From Bradyrhizobium sp. 4 (lineage in GTDB: Bacteria; Pseudomonadota; Alphaproteobacteria; Rhizobiales; Xanthobacteraceae): DNA of 64,000 bases. The translations under genes and the position numbers were made by a program. Of this stretch, positions 59,469-64,000 are shown one piece after another. Numbering within the stretch: the stretch's first letter is position 1; each line of letters starts with the position of its first letter. Under the pieces are notes generated by a model that did not search any database, was not told where the DNA came from, and worked only from the letters and a program-made list of their open reading frames with translations. The stretch covers positions 3,720,001-3,784,000 of the forward strand of contig NZ_CP064686.1 in NCBI RefSeq assembly GCF_023100905.1. Reading direction: 5' to 3'.

Positions 59469-59732
59469 ATGGGCAAGCGGTCTGAGTCGCGAGAGCTTCA
59501 AAACACCATCGAAGTGCTGGAGGCGCTTGGCGGCGAACATGTCGTGGCCGAGCTGACGCTGCAGCGCGGTCCAGACGGCTGGAAGAACGTGGAGGGATGG
59601 AAGCGGGCCCCAACCTTCCCGTCCCGCTACTACTGCGTGATGAATTGGGCGCTTCGGAAAAAGCGGCTGCGTGCCCATCCCAAGCTTTGGGGGCAGGTGA
59701 TCGCTCCGGACATGGAGGAAGCGGCGGCGTGA
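59469..59732 (+). CDS. Cro-like DNA-binding protein
   Basis: 87 residues from the ATG at 59469. RELQNTIEVLEALGGEHVVAELTL, VEGWKRAPTFPSRYYCVMNWALRKK and LWGQ follow the pattern of Cro-like phage regulators (HTH then FP-x-R-(T/Y)-Y-x-x-M...LWG). First gene of the rightward operon and the likely antagonist of the divergent XRE protein. Confidence 0.75.
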   Translation: MGKRSESRELQNTIEVLEALGGEHVVAELTLQRGPDGWKNVEGWKRAPTFPSRYYCVMNWALRKKRLRAHPKLWGQVIAPDMEEAAA

Positions 59733-59806
59733 TGCAGAGGTACGCGGGAACATCCGCGGAGTCACCACAGCCGACGACACAGAGTCGAATCGCGCGCAAG
59801 GCCTAA
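59732..59806 (+). CDS. Possible 24-residue peptide
   Basis: Starts on the Cro-like stop (TGATG) and reads MQRYAGTSAESPQPTTQSRI to a TAA. Coupled start geometry is the only support. Confidence 0.25.
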   Translation: MQRYAGTSAESPQPTTQSRIARKA

Positions 59807-59980
59807 GCGCATCACACTCGACCTGTGGATAAGTTTTTTGGGTTTTCTGGCGTTTTGTTGCGTTCGCGTCCCTTTCCCTCCAAGTGGCTGAGGCCGCAAT
59901 GAATCTCCTGCGCGATCGGGGGCGATCGCCCGAATTTCGTCAGACAGACGTCGACGAGCTCGTCGCGACGGCGGCCCAGG

Positions 59981-60388
59981 CTAGTTGGCCGCGCGGGGCG
60001 GGCCGTCGGTTGATTGAGCCGCAGCCATCAGAGCCGCCCCAAGACGATTGGCGTCCGTTGGTGTCATGGCCCCAAGCAGCGGCTGTGACCGTTCGCCCTC
60101 CATCAGCACGATCACGAACGGCTCGCCGGAGTTCTGCTCGATGCGCCGTTGCGCGTTGTAGCGCATTATCCGGTCAGGACTTCGCGGGACGCTGGTGGGC
60201 ACGCCGTCTCGCTCGAGCTGCTGAATGGCTTCGCTCAGCCGTGCGACGATGGTGCCGGCCATGACGCGACCCATTGAGAGCAGGAAGGGCTCGCCCTCGG
60301 CCGGCGTGAAGATCAGCGCGAAGCTGTCGTCATTCTCTTCGCGCGTGAACGCGGCCAGCTCGAAGCCCTCGATCGTCTTCTGGTCCAT
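59981..60388 (-). CDS. Hypothetical protein on the opposite strand of the early region
   Basis: 135 residues from the ATG at 60388 with GAGGA 8 nt upstream. MDQKTIEGFELAAFTREEND, FALIFTPAEGEPFLLSMGRV and PFVIVLMEGERSQPLLG read as a real alpha/beta protein. It is the only leftward gene inside the rightward operon, sits between two copies of an MNLLRDR-coding sequence, and could be a lysogenic-expression (moron) gene. The longer plus-strand frame here is its shadow. Confidence 0.7.
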   Translation of the reverse strand: MDQKTIEGFELAAFTREENDDSFALIFTPAEGEPFLLSMGRVMAGTIVARLSEAIQQLERDGVPTSVPRSPDRIMRYNAQRRIEQNSGEPFVIVLMEGERSQPLLGAMTPTDANRLGAALMAAAQSTDGPPRAAN

Positions 60389-60493
60389 CGAACGTATCCT
60401 CATTGGTTGTTGCAGCGGGGATGCCAGGCCTGCCGGCGAGTGCGAATCGCCGGCGGGCTGCCTTTCAAGCCTAGCAGTGGCGGGGGCCGCTCC

Positions 60494-60724
60494 ATGAACC
60501 TTCTCCGCGACCGCTGGCGGCGCTCCGCTCTCCATCAATTCTGGCAAGGGCTCGACAGAGCGGATCGTGCGACCGCCGTGATCGGCATTGCGCTCGCGTT
60601 CGCCGCAGCGGTCAGCGTCCAGGCAATCGCGCGCGCCTGGTCGGCCGAGACGGTGACCCCGCGGCTAGCCCCGCAAGTCACTGCGCCGCCCTTCGAGCTG
60701 CGCTTTGCTGAGGCCGGCAGGTGA
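60494..60724 (+). CDS. Small membrane protein of the rightward operon
   Basis: 76 residues from the ATG at 60494. MNLLRDRWRRSALHQFWQGL, one membrane span (about 27-45, TAVIGIALAFAAAVSVQAIA), then a short tail. Stop and next start share a base (TGATG). Function unknown. Confidence 0.65.
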   Translation: MNLLRDRWRRSALHQFWQGLDRADRATAVIGIALAFAAAVSVQAIARAWSAETVTPRLAPQVTAPPFELRFAEAGR

Positions 60725-61011
60725 TGGGAAAGCTTCGATCCTGGCTCCGCCGGCTCCTGGTCCCGCAATGGCCGCCAGGCGAGGCCCTCGTCGCGGCGGA
60801 TGGTTATCGCTACGGCACAAGGCTGCCCGACGGGTCCGTTGCTTTCGCGCCGGGCATCAAGGTGTCGCGCGACGAAGAGGTGATCCGCTTCCTGGCGCGG
60901 GACGAGATCGCTAAGCGCGAGCAGGAGATCCGGCGCGCGCTTGATCTCAGGCTTGTCGCTTGGGGCGCGCCGCCGCCACCGCCCGATACGGACTGGAGGC
61001 GAGGCGGATGA
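60724..61011 (+). CDS. Hypothetical phage protein
   Basis: 95 residues from the ATG at 60724. MGKLRSWLRRLLVPQWPPGEALVAADGYRYG then a charged helix (RDEIAKREQEIRRALDLRL). Stop overlaps the initiator gene (ATGA). Possibly a replication accessory by position only. Confidence 0.6.
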   Translation: MGKLRSWLRRLLVPQWPPGEALVAADGYRYGTRLPDGSVAFAPGIKVSRDEEVIRFLARDEIAKREQEIRRALDLRLVAWGAPPPPPDTDWRRGG

Positions 61012-62078
61012 CGAGGGAAACCGCTTATGACGCCGCCAAGAGAGCCTTTAACAACCGCATGCTCGAGCACGCGACCCGGATAAGGCGCGACCCCTCGCTG
61101 TCCGGTAAGACGCAGACCGTCGGCGCCGAGCTTAGCGCGCTGGTCAACCACGAGACCGGCTATGCCTGGCCGTCCCAGGACTATCTCTGCGATCTCCTCG
61201 GCATGCCGAAGAGAACGATCAAATGGGCAATCGCGCGGTTGAGCGAGGCCGGCTATTTCGAGATCACCAAGGTCGGCTTGAACAACCGATACCGGCCAAT
61301 CGAGGAAGTACAACAGGGGCAAATCTTGCCCCTATTGGAACGTCAGCAGGGGCAAGCTTTGCCCCTAGTTGAGGAAACCAGGGGCAAGAATGCGCCAAAC
61401 AAGGGGCAAGAATCGACCCCTGCTAGGGGCAAGAATGTACCCCCTACCTTACTAGATACCTTTCTAAACACCTTTCCGCCCGCGGACGCGCGGGCCGGCG
61501 GCGCAGCGCCTGACGGCGCCGCTGGCCCCTCGTTCGATCTCGGCCTTCCCGGGGTGGAGCTGCGACGGAAGCTCGGCGATGATGTTTTCGGCAGCTGGCT
61601 CGGCAAGGTCGCGATCGTCGCGATCGAGGAGGACGAACTCGTGTTGCAGGCGCCCACCCGGTTTGTAGCCGACAAGCTGGTCAGCAACTACGAAGGGCCC
61701 ATCCTCGCCGCCTGGCGCCTCGAGCATCCGGCGTTGGCGCGGCTGCGCACCATCGTGGCGCCGACCCCGATCGCCGCCCGGCGGCCGGAAGACCCGGACA
61801 TCTGCTGGTTGGGGGAGGTCGGCGTCGATCTCGTTCGGAGGCGGATGCAGGTGTCCAAAAAGCGCGCGGCGGAGGCCGTCACGAACTGGCTTCAGCGCTG
61901 CAAGAGCCCAAGCGGGCTGCGCAGAATTCTGGTTGAAGCTGATCAGCTCGGCAACATCGGAACGCGGGATCAATTTCGCAACGTCGTCAACGATCGCACT
62001 CGGCGAATGCTGCAGGATGAGCAGCGGCCAATGCCGTTCATGCTGGGTCCGCAGGCCGTCAAGAGGAGCGCATCATGA
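61008..62078 (+). CDS. Replication initiator: winged-helix plus DnaA N-terminal-like domain
   Basis: 356 residues from the ATG at 61008. The N-terminal winged helix (about 10-95) has AELSALVNHETGYAWPSQDYLCDLLGMPKRTIKWAIARLSEAGYF (in part). A Gln/Gly/Lys/Pro linker (about 100-155) coincides with DNA iterons. The C-terminal DVFGSWLGKVAIVAIEEDELVLQAPTRFVADKL segment resembles DnaA domain I/N. Layout matches phage O-type initiators that bind iterons inside their own gene and recruit the host helicase. ATGA overlaps link it to both neighbours. Confidence 0.82.
   Translation: MTRETAYDAAKRAFNNRMLEHATRIRRDPSLSGKTQTVGAELSALVNHETGYAWPSQDYLCDLLGMPKRTIKWAIARLSEAGYFEITKVGLNNRYRPIEEVQQGQILPLLERQQGQALPLVEETRGKNAPNKGQESTPARGKNVPPTLLDTFLNTFPPADARAGGAAPDGAAGPSFDLGLPGVELRRKLGDDVFGSWLGKVAIVAIEEDELVLQAPTRFVADKLVSNYEGPILAAWRLEHPALARLRTIVAPTPIAARRPEDPDICWLGEVGVDLVRRRMQVSKKRAAEAVTNWLQRCKSPSGLRRILVEADQLGNIGTRDQFRNVVNDRTRRMLQDEQRPMPFMLGPQAVKRSAS
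61315..61439. other. Putative replication origin: helically phased AGGGGCAA iterons
   Basis: Direct copies of AGGGGCAA start at 61315, 61348, 61380, 61402 and 61425, spaced 33, 32, 22 and 23 bp, that is three, three, two and two helical turns. The first two are each followed after 3 bp by the inverted TTGCCCCT, forming AGGGGCAA-N3-TTGCCCCT. The last three extend to AGGGGCAAGAAT. An AT-richer stretch follows (61445-61475). All lies within the linker of the initiator gene, as in lambda O. Confidence 0.8.
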
Positions 62079-62311
62079 GCGACGAGCACCAGGCGGCGGG
62101 CGAGGGCGCCGCCGCGCCGTCACCGGGTGCCGCGAAAGCGGAAAGCTTCGCCGGCCGCGTGCGCATCGGCCACTCGATTGAAAACCTGCGCGCGCTGCAC
62201 GGCAAGATGGGCGCGCTCGAGCTGACGATGCTGGCGTCGCTCGACGAGCTGCGGCGGCTCAAGGCCGAGGCCGCGGCGATCGCCGACGCCCTGGCGAAGG
62301 AGCGCGGCTAA
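62075..62311 (+). CDS. Hypothetical helical phage protein
   Basis: 78 residues. Ala/Gly-rich N-terminus then a long helix with possible coiled coil (SIENLRALHGKMGALELTMLASLDELRRLKAEAAA, in part). ATGA overlap with the initiator gene. Function unknown. Confidence 0.7.
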   Translation: MSDEHQAAGEGAAAPSPGAAKAESFAGRVRIGHSIENLRALHGKMGALELTMLASLDELRRLKAEAAAIADALAKERG

Positions 62312-62313
62312 CG

Positions 62314-62583
62314 ATGCTGGCAAAATCCGAAGCCGAAGACGCGCCGGCGACGAAGTTCGCCAAGGATCAGCTGAAATCGATCGTGGAACGCATCGAGCGG
62401 CTCGAGGGCGAGAAGAAGGCGATCTCCGATGACATCCGGGACGTCTATTCGGAGGCAAAGGGCAACGGCTACGACGTCAAGGCGCTGAAGACGATCGTGC
62501 GGATGCGCAAGCAGGATCCGAACGAACGCGCGGAAGCGGAGACGATCCTGGAGACCTATCTGCAAGCGCTGGGGATGCTGTGA
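62314..62583 (+). CDS. GapR-family (DUF2312) DNA-binding protein
   Basis: 89 residues. The family core is FAKDQLKSIVERIERLEGEKKAISDDIRDVYSEAKGNGYDVKALKTIVRMRK (in part). Caulobacter GapR binds overtwisted DNA ahead of replication and supports topoisomerases. Its place right after the initiator suggests a role in element replication. Stop overlaps the next start (TGATG). Confidence 0.92.
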   Translation: MLAKSEAEDAPATKFAKDQLKSIVERIERLEGEKKAISDDIRDVYSEAKGNGYDVKALKTIVRMRKQDPNERAEAETILETYLQALGML

Positions 62584-62887
62584 TGGCAAAGGTGGCGCCG
62601 ACCGGGACGTTGACCTGCGGATCACGTTCACGATCAACGAGACGGAAGCAAGGGCGCTCGATGCGCTCGTCGGATATTCCGACGAAGCATTTCTCGGCGT
62701 CTTCTATGAGAAGCTCGGCAAGGCGTACCTGAAGCCTCACGAGGTCGGGTTGATCCCATTTTTCGCCGCTGTCCTGGCAGCGGTGAAGGGGCCTCTTCGT
62801 CGGGTCGATGAGGCGCGCGATGTCTACGCGGGACGAAAGAGGGCTTTGACGCCTGCGGAGATCAGCAGGTTGTCGGGCGTGCTCTGA
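62583..62887 (+). pseudogene. Frameshifted phage gene
   Basis: ATG at 62583 overlaps the GapR stop but its frame gives only MAKVAPTGTLTC and soon ends. The -1 frame (codons from 62582) is open for 100 codons to TGA at 62885-62887 and reads as normal protein: DVDLRITFTINETEARALDAL, YSDEAFLGVFYEKLGKAYLK, LRRVDEARDVYAG. It has no start codon of its own near the front. One base appears lost within about 62586-62615, or a -1 ribosomal shift is used (GCA-AAG offers a weak slip site). Function unknown. Confidence 0.75.
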
Positions 62888-63378
62888 TGCAGCTCGCCGA
62901 GATCCTCACCGTCTATCGTGCCTCCGATGATGAGGCAACGCGGCAGCTGTACGCAAAACTCAACGCCCAAGGTCATGCCGGCGACATCGCCGTCAACCTG
63001 CTGCGCGCCTGCAAATGCTCGGAGCGGGCCAAGCTCTACCGCCGCGGGCCGGGCCACAGAAGCGCGGCGTACGATCGCAAGGACTGGAGCATCAGGAATC
63101 TCGTCGGCGTGCTTGCCAGGCATGATTTCGGCTGGCGCTGGGGGTGGGCGATCGACGCGGATCTGCGCGGCCGCGGCGATCCCCATCACCACATCGTCTA
63201 TCTCGAGCTGCCGACCGGGCAGGTCTCGTTCCACGTCGGCGAGCGTTACGAGGGGCCGGACTATGCGGGCGCTTGGGATGGCGTCAAAGAGGTCGCCGCG
63301 GATCGCATCTGCCGGTTCGCTGCGCAGGTGTTCGTGGGGGATTTCGCGCCGCTGCTGGCACCGGCGGACCCCCGCTAG
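62887..63378 (+). CDS. Conserved hypothetical phage protein
   Basis: 163 residues. SERAKLYRRGPGHRSAAYDRKDWSIRNLVGVLARHDFGWRWGWAID (in part), HHHIVYLELPTGQVSFHVGERYEGPDYAG. I recall related proteins in alphaproteobacterial phages, where the LPTGQVSFH and GPDY blocks recur; function unknown. Start overlaps the previous stop (TGATG). Confidence 0.75.
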   Translation: MQLAEILTVYRASDDEATRQLYAKLNAQGHAGDIAVNLLRACKCSERAKLYRRGPGHRSAAYDRKDWSIRNLVGVLARHDFGWRWGWAIDADLRGRGDPHHHIVYLELPTGQVSFHVGERYEGPDYAGAWDGVKEVAADRICRFAAQVFVGDFAPLLAPADPR

Positions 63379-63463
63379 AATCCGGGTTAACGGGGCTCAA
63401 CAAGCGATTGTATTTGTGCGGCTTTCCACCGACCCCTATATAGGGATTCGGGGGGAAGGGCCC

Positions 63464-63670
63464 ATGCCGTCTGGCAAGGTGGTGACGGGTGACACCGTCT
63501 ACGTTCGGGCGACGGCCGAGGAGGTCGCCTCGGACGGGTTGCGCGTCCTCATCGACAGCGGCAACTGGGCGGTGTCGGTCTGGGTCCCAGCCCGGGAGTG
63601 CGCTCGGCACGAAGACATCGGCGAGCTGAAGCCGATCCGGAGAGCCAATCCAAGGCATATAGAGCGTTAA
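63464..63670 (+). CDS. Small hypothetical phage protein
   Basis: 68 residues from the ATG at 63464, placed by GGGGGAAGGG just upstream. MPSGKVVTGDTVYVRATAEEV and WAVSVWVPARECARHEDIGE look like a small beta-barrel domain. Function unknown. Confidence 0.65.
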   Translation: MPSGKVVTGDTVYVRATAEEVASDGLRVLIDSGNWAVSVWVPARECARHEDIGELKPIRRANPRHIER

Positions 63671-63721
63671 CGGCTTCGTCACCGGTCTGCCGTAACCCTG
63701 CACCGGCAAGGGGTTATGTGC

Positions 63722-64000
63722 ATGCGTTACCACCCCGGTTCATTTGATCTTTCATTCCAGCTGCCCCGGCCGGCGCCAGGGCGCGTCTATGCGGGCCTCC
63801 AGCGCGGCATTGTCGAGCAGGGCGGCTGCGCGCTCGAGGTCGAGCTGCCGTTCGTGCGGATCCGCGGCGGAAGCCAGCCGGTCGTGTTCAACGCTGCGGC
63901 GGCGCTGCTCCTGGACGCCATCCGCAGCGGCCCTGCGGCCATCAGCGCGATCCTGCATACTCCGCTGCGGCCGTCCGGCTTCGATCGCTGGCACATCATC
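63722..64000 (+). CDS. Hypothetical phage protein (3' end cut by window)
   Basis: At least 93 residues from the ATG at 63722 (ATG 63716 in frame; GGGG spacing favours 63722). MRYHPGSFDLSFQLPRPAPG, LQRGIVEQGGCALEVELPFVRI and FDRWHII. Open at the right edge; function unknown. Confidence 0.65.
   Translation, partial: MRYHPGSFDLSFQLPRPAPGRVYAGLQRGIVEQGGCALEVELPFVRIRGGSQPVVFNAAAALLLDAIRSGPAAISAILHTPLRPSGFDRWHII

Larger units (their letters stand above)
54366..64000. mobile_element. Integrated prophage-like element (left part)
   Basis: Starts at tRNA-Pro and runs past the right edge. Supported by the tRNA-adjacent tyrosine integrase, an overlapping leftward operon of small genes, a convergent repressor/Cro-like control region, an initiator gene with internal iterons and a GapR homologue. 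No structural or conjugation genes are in view, so prophage versus integrative element cannot be settled; the gene style favours phage. The right attachment site is outside the window. Confidence 0.85.

Noticed and set aside
59884..60264. Plus-strand frame beginning MAEAAMNLLRDR as a full gene
   Set aside because: Beyond the first 30 codons it is Arg/Ser/Ala-rich shadow of the minus-strand gene at 59981-60388. Only the MNLLRDR start is of interest.
61315..61439. CRISPR array
   Set aside because: The repeats are 8-12 bp, partly inverted, with 2-3-turn phasing and lie inside a coding gene; they fit iterons, not CRISPR.

Overview
The window is GC-rich alphaproteobacterial chromosome, most likely Bradyrhizobium or a close Bradyrhizobiaceae relative. 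The basis is codon use, family content (HdeD, CsbD, DUF2934, DUF3072, many tiny secreted or membrane proteins, a paired TTT transporter and class III CoA-transferase) and dispersed palindromic repeats of a kind common in that genus. The genus call is inference from pattern; no search was run.

Layout. 1-4.4 kb: threonine/methionine branch and carbon metabolism (aminotransferase, homoserine dehydrogenase, class II fructose bisphosphatase, HAD dehalogenase). 4.4-7.4 kb: an alpha-dioxygenase-like haem peroxidase and a Tat-exported metallo-beta-lactamase-fold hydrolase. 7.6-14.7 kb: a catabolic island with an FCD-type GntR regulator divergent from a crotonase-fold protein, a CaiB/BaiF CoA-transferase, a complete tripartite tricarboxylate transporter and a PdxA-like dehydrogenase. 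A matched pair of 10-bp palindromes flanks the divergent promoter region. 14.7-30.2 kb: housekeeping and stress genes (cupins, NmrA-like protein, formylglycine-generating enzyme, AraC regulator, soluble chemoreceptor-like protein, RecJ, SDR, class II aldolase, lytic transglycosylase, MarR/AhpD-like pair, DUF808, M23 peptidase). 30.3-33.5 kb: EF-P with its modification enzymes EpmA and EpmB. 33.5-34.8 kb: DAHP synthase preceded by what reads as a complete attenuator, with a leader peptide carrying Phe-Tyr-Trp-Tyr-Phe, alternative RNA stems and a terminator.

36.8-54.2 kb is dense in very small genes (26-100 codons) for membrane, secreted and stress proteins. Four have a perfect GGAAC-N16-CGTT box, the promoter of the alphaproteobacterial general stress sigma factor EcfG, ending 23-34 nt before the start codon. 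Three more have one-base variants. Together they look like a local cluster of the PhyR-NepR-EcfG regulon. The stretch also holds tRNA-Glu, a sirtuin, a double cold-shock protein and a DUF192 protein.

From tRNA-Pro(UGG) at 54.3 kb to the right edge lies an integrated element, probably a prophage. It has an integrase next to the tRNA, a leftward operon of eleven genes in which every neighbour overlaps, a CI/Cro-like switch with repeated operator-like sites, and a rightward replication operon. The replication operon encodes a winged-helix/DnaA-N-like initiator with helically phased iterons inside its own gene, a GapR homologue and one apparently frameshifted gene. The right end of the element is outside the window.
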